DNA from: Paenibacillus yonginensis
GTDB taxonomy: Bacteria > Bacillota > Bacilli > Paenibacillales > Paenibacillaceae
NCBI RefSeq assembly: GCF_001685395.1
Contig: NZ_CP014167.1
Coordinates: 1,741,501-1,805,500 of the forward strand
Length of the DNA stretch: 64,000 nt
Direction of reading: 5' to 3'
In this document: positions 1 through 8,392 of the stretch, piece after piece
Layout: each line of letters begins with the position of its first letter
Position numbering within the stretch: position 1 is the first letter of the stretch
Translations under genes and position numbers: made by a program
Notes under the pieces: generated by a model
Seen by the model: only the letters and a program-made list of their open reading frames with translations
The model's database searches: none
Told to the model about the DNA's origin: nothing

Positions 1-2
1 GG

Positions 3-299
3 TACAATGCCTTTAAGGATGAGAAGACGATTAAGCTGGAGATTGAGTTGAAAGGAATCCCTTCAGGTCATTACCGGATGATTACCCACACAGTAAATAG
101 AGCGCATGGAAGCAGCTTTGATGAATGGGTGAAAATGGGATCACCGGCAAATGTAAATCATGAGGATATTCAATATTTAAAAGCGGTTTCCATCCCGAAA
201 CGGGAAAGTCATACCCTTAAAATAGAGGAGAAATGGACATACACCTCCATTTTGGAGCCTCATGCGATTTCTTTAGTGGAACTTCTTCCGGTTTTTTAG
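3..299 (+). CDS. C-terminal end of a GH39 beta-xylosidase-like glycoside hydrolase (partial)
   Basis: Only the last ~98 codons lie in the window; the frame is open from the left edge to the TAG at 297. The translation has the typical tail of glycoside hydrolase family 39 (xylan 1,4-beta-xylosidase): a segment reading HGSSFDEWVKMGSP followed by a short linker with a YLK motif and a beta-strand domain ending in a hydrophobic tip. The catalytic glutamates would be upstream and are not visible. It lies before an MFS transporter and a GH3 glycosidase on the same strand, which suggests a role in using plant oligosaccharides. The first in-frame start-like codon (TTG at 48) is not a real start because the frame continues upstream. 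Confidence 0.7.
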   Translation, partial: YNAFKDEKTIKLEIELKGIPSGHYRMITHTVNRAHGSSFDEWVKMGSPANVNHEDIQYLKAVSIPKRESHTLKIEEKWTYTSILEPHAISLVELLPVF

Positions 300-383
300 G
301 TTCATTTTTAATGTTTTAATCTCCATACAAGGAAAGCGATTTCAAAACAAATTAAAATGAACTATTCAAGTAAGTAAGAAGAA

Positions 384-410
384 GCCTATCTGCGGATAGG
401 CCTCTTTATT
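384..410 (+). terminator. Rho-independent terminator after the GH39 gene
   Basis: A 7-bp perfect stem (GCCTATC/GATAGGC) with a 4-nt loop is followed by a T-rich stretch. It separates the GH39 gene from the transporter gene. Confidence 0.75.
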
Positions 411-424
411 ATAATTTAACTATA

Positions 425-439
425 GAGAAAACGCTTACT
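425..439 (+). promoter_or_regulatory. cre-like site (CcpA) upstream of the MFS-GH3 pair
   Basis: The sequence GAAAACGCTTAC at 427-438 matches the core of the catabolite-responsive element consensus TGWAANCGNTNWCA with mismatches at the ends. Its position 66-80 bases before the transporter start fits carbon catabolite control of a sugar-use operon. The same 12 bases recur at 24924-24935. Confidence 0.45.
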
Positions 440-504
440 TTTTATGGGGTGGATGAGCAAAAAAAGAGCGTATGGATAATTCTTAACGAAAGAAGGAGTA
501 ATAA

Positions 505-1797
505 ATGGACATACAGGTACAAACCCCTTTGAAGAGATTGATGACAGGTCTGACGTTATCGAACTTTGCTGCCAATCTTGCTTTATTTACGCCGATCGTT
601 GTGCTGCTGACCTTAAAGTTAACCTTCCTGGACGCGGAACATGTGGCAACAAATTTAAGTTATGTTACAGGGATTGGTGCCTTTTTTGCTTTGATTTTTA
701 ACCCGATAGCCGGATTTATTAGTGACCGGACAACTTTCAAGTTGGGCCGCCGGCGGACCTGGATTTTATTTGGTCTCGTGTTTGGCGGGCTCTCTTTAGT
801 AGGTATCGGCTTCGCCAATCAGGTATGGCAAATTGTCTTATTCTGGTGCTGCGCTCAAGGTTTTTATAATTTTACCCTGTCTGCAAATATGGCGTTGGTT
901 GCTGAGCAGGTTGATGATACCAAAAAAGGCAGCGTCTCCGGCACGATGGGGATGACGCAGAATTTAACCATATTACTTGGCATGCTGCTTATGACGGCAA
1001 TGTCAAAAACATCGAATGTATCCAAATTCTCAGTGCTCGCTATTTTTGGGGTTGTGGCTTCGGTCGTTGTCCTAATGCTGATTCGCGAAGGCAAGTATAC
1101 GGCTAAGAGGAAATCCGGCAGCAGCGTTAAAACGAAATTTAGTATCTGGAGCGTCTTCCCTGACCCTAGAAAACATCGTCCGTTTATGTGGGCGTGGATA
1201 TCCCGCTTCCTGGTGATGATGGGCATCGCCTCTACTAATTACAATTCCGTTTTATTAACGCAAAGATTCGGGATTAAACCGGAAGATCTGAGCGAAAAAA
1301 TGCTGATCTTAACCTTTGTTTCGACGATATGCATCGTTGTATCCAGTATTGTATGCGGTAAAATTTCGGATAAATTAAAAAAACAGAAACCGTTTGTACT
1401 TGGTTCCGGCTTATTAATGGCTGTTGCTTTAATCATAATCGCTTTTAGCTTTCATTTTAATGTATTGGTTCTTGCAAACGCCTTATATGGAATTGGGGCT
1501 GGCGTTTATTGGGCGGTTGATATTGCGCTTGTGACACGAGTTCTGCCTTCAAAGGATACAGCAGCTAAAGATTTAGGCATTATCAATATTGCTAATGCTT
1601 TGCCACAATCTATCGTCCCTGCTATCGCTCCTATTTTGCTTTCCATTGGCGGATACAGCTTTATGTTTACCTTCTTGGGAATTGTAGGGATTTTCGGCGG
1701 GCTTACGATTCTTCCGGTACCTGAATTAGGCCAGGATAACAAGGCGGAAACTGCCGAAGTTTCCAAGGCTCCCGACCTCGGCTTATCTGTCGACTAA
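505..1797 (+). CDS. MFS sugar transporter
   Basis: The 430-residue protein has about 12 hydrophobic segments and the major facilitator motif between segments 2 and 3 (GFISDRTTFKLGRRR, residues ~72-86). It is expected to move a sugar or oligosaccharide across the cytoplasmic membrane. A GAAGGAG ribosome binding site precedes the ATG. The next gene, a GH3 glycosidase, starts within 25 bases of its stop, so the two are probably co-transcribed, with the exported or imported glycoside hydrolysed by the GH3 enzyme. A cre-like site lies upstream. The exact substrate cannot be read from sequence. Confidence 0.85.
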   Translation: MDIQVQTPLKRLMTGLTLSNFAANLALFTPIVVLLTLKLTFLDAEHVATNLSYVTGIGAFFALIFNPIAGFISDRTTFKLGRRRTWILFGLVFGGLSLVGIGFANQVWQIVLFWCCAQGFYNFTLSANMALVAEQVDDTKKGSVSGTMGMTQNLTILLGMLLMTAMSKTSNVSKFSVLAIFGVVASVVVLMLIREGKYTAKRKSGSSVKTKFSIWSVFPDPRKHRPFMWAWISRFLVMMGIASTNYNSVLLTQRFGIKPEDLSEKMLILTFVSTICIVVSSIVCGKISDKLKKQKPFVLGSGLLMAVALIIIAFSFHFNVLVLANALYGIGAGVYWAVDIALVTRVLPSKDTAAKDLGIINIANALPQSIVPAIAPILLSIGGYSFMFTFLGIVGIFGGLTILPVPELGQDNKAETAEVSKAPDLGLSVD

Positions 1798-1820
1798 CTT
1801 TGAATAATAAGGTGATAAAT

Positions 1821-4049
1821 TTGATTAACTATATTAAAAATCCAAATGGCCCGACCCTTGGCGTTTCTACATCATCGGGTGTTGAAATCCTATATGAAGA
1901 GGGTTTGGCGTTTAAAGATCTGAATAAGAGCGGTAAACTTGAAGCATACAAGGACTGGCGTTTATCTCCCAAAGAGAGAGCAGAGGACCTTGCCTCAAAA
2001 ATGAGCCTGGAACAAATGGCTGGCTTAATGTTATACAGCTCACACCAGTCTATTCCTGCGGCAGACCGCGGCTTTCGTTCGGGCACGTATGGGGGGAAAT
2101 CATTTGCTGAAAGTGATGCAAAACCCTGGGAGCTGTCCGACCAACAAATTGACTTTTTGAAAAAGGACCATTTGCGGCATGTTCTCGTAACTTCTGTAGA
2201 GACACCGGAAATTGCGGCAAAATGGAATAATGAAATGCAGGCGTTTGTAGAAGGAGTAGGTCTGGGAATTCCGGTTAATAACAGCTCGGATCCGCGTCAC
2301 TCCTCAGATTCCAGTAAAGAATTTAATGAAGGCGCGGGCGGCCATATCTCCATGTGGCCAGAACCTCTTGGATTAGCAGCTACTTTTGACCCGGAAGCCG
2401 TTAGGAAGTTTGGGGAAATTGCTGCAAGAGAATACCGGGCGCTCGGATTAACGACAGCTTTGTCTCCTCAAGTTGATATGGCAACAGATCCCCGCTGGTT
2501 CCGATTTAATGGAACCTTCGGTGAGGATGCCGAATTATCAGCAGATATAGGTAGAGCGTATATAGATGGCTTTCAAACCTCTGAGGGGGATGCCGAAATA
2601 GCAGAAGGTTGGGGCTATCATAGTGTAAATGCCATGGTTAAGCACTGGCCGGGCGGCGGATCGGGCGAAGGAGGGAGAGATGCTCACTACGGGGCCGGTA
2701 AGTATGCCGTGTACCCGGGGCATAACTTTGACGAGCATCTGATCCCTTTTACAGAGGGAGCCTTCAAGCTTGAGGGTAAAACGGGCAAAGCATCGGCCGT
2801 TATGCCCTACTACACCATTTCGTATAATCAGGATCCGAGTGGTGAAAATGTCGGCAATTCCTATAACAAATACATCATTCACGATCTCTTGAGAACCAAA
2901 TATAACTACGATGGTGTGGTTTGTACAGATTGGAATATTACCCATGACTTTTCCGGGCAAATGGATGTATTTATTGACGGGAAACCATGGGGGGTTGAGG
3001 AACTAACCGTTGCTGAACGTCATTATAAACTCCTTATGGCCGGTGTCGACCAGTTTGGCGGCAATAATGAAATGGAGCCTATATTAGAGGCTTATAAGAT
3101 GGGCGTTAAAGAGCATGGTGAAGTTTTCATGCGTGAGCGAATGGAGCAATCAGCGGTCCGGTTGCTAATCAATATTTTTAGACTTGGACTGTTTGAGAAT
3201 CCTTATTTAGAGGTGGAAGAAACCGTCGCAACAGTAGGATGCCCCGAATTTATGGAGGCGGGTTACGAAGCCCAGCTCAAATCCATAGTATTATTAAAAA
3301 ATCAAAATGATGTACTGCCTATAAAACCGCAAACAACGGTGTATGTCCCTAAACGGCTTTATCCGGAAAGAAAAGATTGGTTTGGCAGTCCGATCCCTGA
3401 GCGTTGGGACTATCCAGTAAATATGGATCTTGTTAAGAAATATTACCATGTAACTGAAAATCCGGAAGAAGCCGACTGTGCTCTTATTTTTATATCCGGG
3501 CCGGACTCTGGTATTGGATACAGTCATGAGGATGCGGCGAGCGGAGAAAATGGCTTTGTCCCAATTAGTCTGCAATATCGTCCTTATCAAGCTGAGTTTG
3601 CAAGAGAACAAAGTTTAGCAGGCGATCGCTCTTATAAGGGGAAGACCGTTAGGACAACTAACGAATGCGACTTGGATTTGATTCTGGATACAAAGGAACT
3701 CATGAAAGGTAAACCCGTTATCGTGTCCCTGCTCTTGTCTAACCCTGTCGTTGTTGCAGAGTTTGAAAGCCAGGTGGAGGGTCTGCTTGTAAACTTTGGG
3801 GTACAGGATCAGGCCCTGCTGGATATCATTAGCGGGAAAGCAGAACCTGCCGGATTACTCCCTTTTCAAATGCCGGCCGATATGCGGACGGTGGAGCAGC
3901 AATTCGAAGATGTGGCACACGATATGCAGTGTTATAAGGATGCAGCAGGCCATGTCTACGACTTCGCTTATGGGATGAATTGGGATGGACCGATTGAGGA
4001 TGAAAGGACTCAAAAGTATAAGAAAGCTAAGATAGCAGAATTAAAATAA
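1821..4049 (+). CDS. GH3 family beta-glycosidase
   Basis: The ~742-residue cytoplasmic enzyme (no signal peptide) has the two GH3 domains. The N-terminal barrel carries a KHWPGGGSGEGGRD substrate-binding segment, and the nucleophile aspartate lies in the motif YDGVVCTDW. The C-terminal domain follows from about residue 480. It should hydrolyse terminal beta-linked glucose or xylose. The start is a TTG at 1821 because AAGGTGAT lies five bases upstream; an earlier in-frame TTG at 1800 has no ribosome binding site. It follows the MFS gene directly and ends before a strong terminator, so it is the last gene of the unit. Confidence 0.87.
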   Translation: MINYIKNPNGPTLGVSTSSGVEILYEEGLAFKDLNKSGKLEAYKDWRLSPKERAEDLASKMSLEQMAGLMLYSSHQSIPAADRGFRSGTYGGKSFAESDAKPWELSDQQIDFLKKDHLRHVLVTSVETPEIAAKWNNEMQAFVEGVGLGIPVNNSSDPRHSSDSSKEFNEGAGGHISMWPEPLGLAATFDPEAVRKFGEIAAREYRALGLTTALSPQVDMATDPRWFRFNGTFGEDAELSADIGRAYIDGFQTSEGDAEIAEGWGYHSVNAMVKHWPGGGSGEGGRDAHYGAGKYAVYPGHNFDEHLIPFTEGAFKLEGKTGKASAVMPYYTISYNQDPSGENVGNSYNKYIIHDLLRTKYNYDGVVCTDWNITHDFSGQMDVFIDGKPWGVEELTVAERHYKLLMAGVDQFGGNNEMEPILEAYKMGVKEHGEVFMRERMEQSAVRLLINIFRLGLFENPYLEVEETVATVGCPEFMEAGYEAQLKSIVLLKNQNDVLPIKPQTTVYVPKRLYPERKDWFGSPIPERWDYPVNMDLVKKYYHVTENPEEADCALIFISGPDSGIGYSHEDAASGENGFVPISLQYRPYQAEFAREQSLAGDRSYKGKTVRTTNECDLDLILDTKELMKGKPVIVSLLLSNPVVVAEFESQVEGLLVNFGVQDQALLDIISGKAEPAGLLPFQMPADMRTVEQQFEDVAHDMQCYKDAAGHVYDFAYGMNWDGPIEDERTQKYKKAKIAELK

Positions 4050-4148
4050 GTAGAGCGCTTATAACAAAAAGCAGCCTCGCTCCTTGATCGGCTGTGTTGG
4101 CGTACTGGTAAACAGGCCAAGAATAACTAAGGTCAAGCTAACGAATAG

Positions 4149-4176
4149 AACCGCCTTCATAGGAAGGCGGTTTTCT
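4149..4176 (+). terminator. Rho-independent terminator of the MFS-GH3 unit
   Basis: A 10-bp stem (AACCGCCTTC/GAAGGCGGTT) with a 4-base loop runs into T-rich sequence about 100 bases after the GH3 stop. The rest of 4050-4373 holds no recognisable gene. Confidence 0.85.
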
Positions 4177-4373
4177 ATTAGCTGGGTGTGTTAATTTACT
4201 TCTTGGTTAAGGCGCGATCGAGATGTAACTATAAAGGAGGGAGGGGATAGCTCTTTTAATTCCATCTGTTTGGTTAGACTTATTCAGGCTCACGCTGAAG
4301 AATTATAAAAGGTAATAAAACAGAAATTCTTGCCCTACAAAAGGTCAAATTCTTAGAGTATGTATCAGTCTTT

Positions 4374-4622
4374 TTGATTGGTTCAGATCTTGATGCTAAA
4401 AAAACTTTTGTTTCCGAGAAAGTCCACAAGGACGTCCAATCCATCTTTCAGTTAGGTGCATCCCAAGAAACTTCAAATTCATCTAAATTAAATAATCCTG
4501 TTGTTGTTAAATCAAGTGATTATACCGATGGTGATGGTGGCAAAGATAAACTTATATTGATTCAAGGCGAAAAGCCTTCCAACCCTGCTAGCGAACTTAT
4601 TGTTCTGATAATAATAAGGTAG
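4374..4622 (+). CDS. Possible small protein of unknown family
   Basis: An open frame with a TTG start at 4374; the frame is actually open from 4299, so the start is unsure and no convincing ribosome binding site was found. The peptide is hydrophilic with a Gly/Asp-rich stretch (DYTDGDGGKDK). It is not recognised. The only support for a transcript here is the strong terminator 50 bases further on. It may equally be non-coding or the remnant of a gene. Confidence 0.25.
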   Translation: MIGSDLDAKKTFVSEKVHKDVQSIFQLGASQETSNSSKLNNPVVVKSSDYTDGDGGKDKLILIQGEKPSNPASELIVLIIIR

Positions 4623-4668
4623 GCTAGGCAACTGTTGCGTCAGAATCAAATTAGCTTTCTTTCCTAAC

Positions 4669-4704
4669 GCCCACCGACCTATGTTAAGGTTAGTGGGCTT
4701 TTTT
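4669..4704 (+). terminator. Rho-independent terminator
   Basis: A stem of about 12 pairs (GCCCACCGACCT with AGGTTAGTGGGC, one mismatch and one wobble) is followed by six T. It could end a small + transcript from 4.3-4.6 kb. Confidence 0.75.
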
Positions 4705-4739
4705 AATATTCTATGGGAACCAGAGGAAGAAGGATTTTT

Positions 4740-5663
4740 TTAGGAAAAATTACGCAGATCATTAATGTCTCTTATCGGGGGACGTCCAAATAAGCGGGCG
4801 TATTCACGATTAAATTGCGAAGGACTTTCATACCCAACACGAAATCCGGCGTTAGCTGCATCCAGATTCTCCGTAAGCAGCAGTCGTCTTGCTGTTTGCA
4901 AGCGAATCGTCTTTTGATATTGAATCGGACTCATGGCCGTCACTTTCTTGAAATGTCTATGCAAGGTCCGCGGACTCATCTTAACCGTCTTAGCCAAATC
5001 TTCAATGATCAAAGGCTCGGCATAATGATGGTTGATCCATTCAATTGCTTTCGAAATACAGTGCGAATAGCTTCCGATTATGGCAAATTGCCTCAGCAGT
5101 TCTCCATTTTCGCCTTGAAGAACCCTATAAAATATCTCCTTAATAATCAAGGGAGCCAGCACCTCAATATCAGAGGGAGTCTCCAGAAGTTCTATAAGGC
5201 GCAAAACTGCTTTGAGCAAGTCAGAGGTAGAAGGTTTTAGTAGGAGTCCTCGTTCACTTGTTACCTTCTTCGGAGGACTGGATCTTTTGGATACATCGAG
5301 AAGGATTTCTGGCTGCAAGGTCAACTGCAAACTTAAGTATGGAAGGCTTTGCGATGCTTTGGTAATTTGTCCGATAACAGGAAGATGAACCGGAGAGACC
5401 AAATAGCTCCCTGGATCCACGTAATATCTTTCCTCGGCTAATTCAACTGTTTTTGCTCCTTGGACAATGATGTATAGGGAAGGATGGCTGTTGCTGTACA
5501 CTGGCCCTGACTGATGAGATTGACGTCTGAAATAAAGTTCAGGAATTGCCATGCTGTGTACGCCATCCATCGGTGTATGACGATCCATGTACCGGACTAA
5601 CTCAGAAATAAGCTCTTTCAAGTTTGTGCACCAACCTCTTTTATTCAAATCAGTTAAACCCAT
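4740..5663 (-). CDS. AraC family transcriptional regulator
   Basis: The 307-residue protein has an AraC_N-type sensor half (residues ~30-180) and a C-terminal double helix-turn-helix of the AraC family, with the signatures MSPRTLHRHFKKVT and GFRVGYESPSQFNREY. Such proteins switch nearby metabolic genes in response to a small molecule. It is divergent from a short-chain dehydrogenase gene with about 115 bases between the starts, the usual layout of this AraC subgroup and its oxidoreductase target. The ligand is unknown. Confidence 0.9.
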   Translation of the reverse strand: MGLTDLNKRGWCTNLKELISELVRYMDRHTPMDGVHSMAIPELYFRRQSHQSGPVYSNSHPSLYIIVQGAKTVELAEERYYVDPGSYLVSPVHLPVIGQITKASQSLPYLSLQLTLQPEILLDVSKRSSPPKKVTSERGLLLKPSTSDLLKAVLRLIELLETPSDIEVLAPLIIKEIFYRVLQGENGELLRQFAIIGSYSHCISKAIEWINHHYAEPLIIEDLAKTVKMSPRTLHRHFKKVTAMSPIQYQKTIRLQTARRLLLTENLDAANAGFRVGYESPSQFNREYARLFGRPPIRDINDLRNFS

Positions 5664-5780
5664 TATACTTATGTGGCGGGATTAGGCAAGGAAAGGGCAT
5701 GAATTGTCTACCGGTTGAACGCCTGCTTTTCTTAAAATGAAAGGTGTAAGACAAATATATTGTAGAAGAAAGAAGTGGTG

Positions 5781-6536
5781 ATGATGTCCGGAATAAAAGA
5801 TAAAGTAATCGTAATTACAGGGGCAAGTGGCGGGATCGGTGAAGCAACTGCAATGCTGCTTGCTGAGAGAGGGGCTCAAGTTGTCCTTGGCGCGCGCCGA
5901 TTGGATCAGCTTGAAGCTGTTGCTAACCGCATTGAGAAGTCTGGCGGTAAAGCAACTTATCTAGTTACAGACGTGAAGCGGTCCGAAGACCTTTCGAAAA
6001 TTGTCCAATTGGCACACGAGAAATTTGGTAAGCTTGATGTTCTTATCAACAATGCGGGATTCATGCCCATGTCACCCTTTGACGATCTGCGGGTTAAGGA
6101 CTGGGAAGAGATGATCGACATCAACATTAAAGGAGTTCTATATGGGATAGCAGCGGCACTACCCACCTTTCGGAATCAGGGCTCAGGACATTTTATTAAC
6201 ATTGCTTCCACAGCAGCCTATCGCATTCTGCCTAATATGTCGGTTTATGCAGGGACAAAGCTTGCCGTTCGTGCGATTTCAGAGGGTCTGCGTCAAGAAG
6301 CCGGTCATAATCTTCGCGTAACGATTGTTTCCCCCGGGTTCACAAACACGCCTGGATCCACACATTCGGATGCCCTGGAAGCCATAAAGGACCCAGACCT
6401 GAAAGCCAAACTCGAAGCTTATCAGAACATTGGGTTATCTCCCAGTTCTATCGCTAAAGCCATAGCGTTCGCAATTGAGCAGCCCAATGACGTGGATGTC
6501 AGTGAAATAGTAGTTCGCCCCACAGCGCAAGGATAA
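5781..6536 (+). CDS. Short-chain dehydrogenase/reductase (SDR)
   Basis: About 251 residues, a classical SDR length. The cofactor loop TGASGGIG is near residue 12, NNAG near 90, and the catalytic Ser-Tyr-Lys set appears as INIAS then YAGTK. The consensus YxASK is varied to YAGTK but keeps Tyr and Lys. It should be a cytoplasmic NAD(P)-dependent reductase of a small carbonyl compound. In-frame GTG codons lie at 5775 and 5778, but the ATG pair at 5781/5784 behind AGAAAGAAG is preferred. The AraC gene opposite is its likely regulator. Confidence 0.9.
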   Translation: MMSGIKDKVIVITGASGGIGEATAMLLAERGAQVVLGARRLDQLEAVANRIEKSGGKATYLVTDVKRSEDLSKIVQLAHEKFGKLDVLINNAGFMPMSPFDDLRVKDWEEMIDINIKGVLYGIAAALPTFRNQGSGHFINIASTAAYRILPNMSVYAGTKLAVRAISEGLRQEAGHNLRVTIVSPGFTNTPGSTHSDALEAIKDPDLKAKLEAYQNIGLSPSSIAKAIAFAIEQPNDVDVSEIVVRPTAQG

Positions 6537-6688
6537 CTAGAATTGCAGGACTCCACAAAGGATCTTGTGTAGTGAGACTTTGATCCGTTCTCGCTTGTCT
6601 TGTATTGAAGTAAATCGATAGATGCCTCTGACACTTACCGATATTCTTGAAAGCGAAGCGGCGACTCTGACGCCAGTAAGCAAATGGT

Positions 6689-7081
6689 TTATTTACTGCT
6701 GTTCCCATCTTCGGTTCCCTTCTTCTCCAGCAGCGCCAATTTGTTGTTTAGCATCCGGGCGAGAAGAGACTGCGATTGTTCTAATTCTCTTTTCCTACGG
6801 TCCATTTCCTTCATCTTCTTCCGCAAAAATTCAACGGCCCGGGAGAGCTCAAGTTTGTTCCCATCTTCTTCCTTCAAAATAACTTTGATTTCCCTTATCG
6901 TAAAACCCGCAGCCTGAACCCTTTTGATCAGTAAAAGGTGTTCGACTGCTTCCTCCGTATATTCACGATAATTATTGTCCCTGCGCTCAACGTGGCGTCT
7001 ATCCAGCAATCCTTCCTTCTCGTAATAACGAATGGTCGGCGGATTTAACCCGGTCTTCTGTGCCAGCACATGAATTTTCAT
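6689..7081 (-). CDS. MerR family transcriptional regulator
   Basis: About 130 residues with the MerR winged helix at the N-terminus (MKIHVLAQKTGLNPPTIRYYE) and a long dimerisation coiled coil rich in Glu, Lys and Arg at the C-terminus. The ATG at 7081 is chosen because a perfect GGGAGGAAG precedes it; the frame extends ten codons further up without a site. MerR proteins untwist promoters with over-long spacers, and such a promoter lies between this gene and the divergent patatin gene. The effector is not evident: no Cys-rich metal site is visible. Confidence 0.9.
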   Translation of the reverse strand: MKIHVLAQKTGLNPPTIRYYEKEGLLDRRHVERRDNNYREYTEEAVEHLLLIKRVQAAGFTIREIKVILKEEDGNKLELSRAVEFLRKKMKEMDRRKRELEQSQSLLARMLNNKLALLEKKGTEDGNSSK

Positions 7082-7100
7082 ACTTCCTCCCGCGTAAGGT

Positions 7101-7140
7101 TTGACCTTCAAGTATACTTTATAGTTTATACTTTAGAGGT
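7101..7140 (+). promoter_or_regulatory. MerR-type promoter with 20-base spacer and dyad operator
   Basis: TTGACC (7101-7106) and TATACT (7127-7132) are separated by 20 bases, longer than the usual 17 and typical for MerR control. The spacer region holds the dyad AAGTATA (7110-7116)/TATACTT (7127-7133), flanked by ACCT and AGGT. It faces the patatin-like gene. Confidence 0.65.
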
Positions 7141-7198
7141 CTAATGGAACCTTGTCAAACCTATTGGCATAATAGTCGATCAGAAGGAGGAGCTGTGA

Positions 7199-8053
7199 AT
7201 GAACGCTCAGAAAAGGAATTCACCGACCAGAGCTGTAGTTTTGGGGGGCGGTGGCGTGACAGGGATCGCATGGGAGGCTGGCGTCTTAGCGGGACTGCTC
7301 GAATCCGGAGTAGACCTCCATCGAGCTGACGTGATCATCGGCACGTCCGCCGGTGCATTTGTCGGAGCAGCCCTGGCCAGCGGGTACGACATGAATAAAC
7401 TATTTACCGCCCAGTCGGAGACGAACACGGCCGAGATACCGGTCGCAGCGTCTAAAGAATTGATGCAAGCGTGGTATAAGGCATTTGCCATGGGAGGAAG
7501 CGATCCGCGAAAAGTCGGTGCAGAATTTGGCCTTATCGCCAAAAATAATCCCTCCCCCGTATCGCCTGAACAGCGGCGCGCCGTGGTCGAGAGTCGCCTT
7601 GTGACCAGAAAATGGCCGGCGAATCTTAAGGTGACCGCCATCGATGCCGATACCGGGCAACTTCATACTTTCGATCATCAATCGGGAGTTTCTTTGCTCG
7701 ATGCCGTGTCGGCCAGCGGAGCCGTTCCGGGAATTTGGCCGCTTGTATCGATCGGTGACCGCTTCTGGACCGACGGAGGGATGGTGTCCACGACCAATTC
7801 AAGGCTGGCTGAAGGCTACGAACGGATCGTAATTCTCTCCCCGATGCCCAATGGTTATGGCTCCATCCCGGGAGCAGCGGAAGATGCGGCAAGCCTGCGT
7901 ACAAGCGCGAACGTTTATCTCATAACACCCGATGAGCGCAGCGTTGTGGCCATCGGCCCAAATCCATACGACGCGGCCCGCCGCAGCGTAACAGCGATCG
8001 CCGGGCGGGCGCAGGGACGCTCTATCGCTGAAGCTGTTCTGACTATGTGGTAA
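7199..8053 (+). CDS. Patatin-like phospholipase
   Basis: The 284-residue protein has the three patatin motifs: the glycine-rich oxyanion loop GGGGVTG (~17-23), the nucleophile elbow GTSAG (~48-52) and the catalytic aspartate in TDGG (~191-194). It should be a Ser-Asp dyad acyl hydrolase acting on lipids, probably cytosolic or membrane-peripheral since no signal peptide is seen. AAGGAGGAG precedes the ATG. It is probably controlled by the divergent MerR protein through the long-spacer promoter upstream. Confidence 0.9.
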   Translation: MNAQKRNSPTRAVVLGGGGVTGIAWEAGVLAGLLESGVDLHRADVIIGTSAGAFVGAALASGYDMNKLFTAQSETNTAEIPVAASKELMQAWYKAFAMGGSDPRKVGAEFGLIAKNNPSPVSPEQRRAVVESRLVTRKWPANLKVTAIDADTGQLHTFDHQSGVSLLDAVSASGAVPGIWPLVSIGDRFWTDGGMVSTTNSRLAEGYERIVILSPMPNGYGSIPGAAEDAASLRTSANVYLITPDERSVVAIGPNPYDAARRSVTAIAGRAQGRSIAEAVLTMW

Positions 8054-8392
8054 GAAGAAGCCGTTTCTTTCTTTCCTAACAACGGCATTGGGGCCAAGCA
8101 TTGGAAGGCATTTTCGTTTTGGACAGTGATGTGAAGCCGCAAGAAGAACAGAAGACAAGGGGAAAATACATGGATACTCAGGAGCGATTGGCTGAGGTCT
8201 ACGAATGTTTCATTAAACTAACGGGAAACGATAGGCGTTATAAAACTAACTACTATATTTAGAATAAGAAGGAGGTATTACTACATGTCGGCGATTGTCT
8301 ATTATAGACAAAAAAATGGAGCAAAGGAAAATTAAAAGGCCAAGAACGAATAAGGCCATCCAAAGTGGACAGCCCTTACCGAAGTTTATAAT
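8054..8392. other. Intergenic stretch with two tiny ORFs behind ribosome binding sites
   Basis: Two very short frames start behind plausible ribosome binding sites on the + strand: 8170-8262 (30 residues, MDTQERLAEVYECF...) and 8285-8335 (16 residues, MSAIVYYRQKNGAKEN) behind a perfect AAGGAGGT. Neither is recognised. The second resembles the first residues of some IS transposases, so decayed mobile DNA is possible but unproven. Confidence 0.3.
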
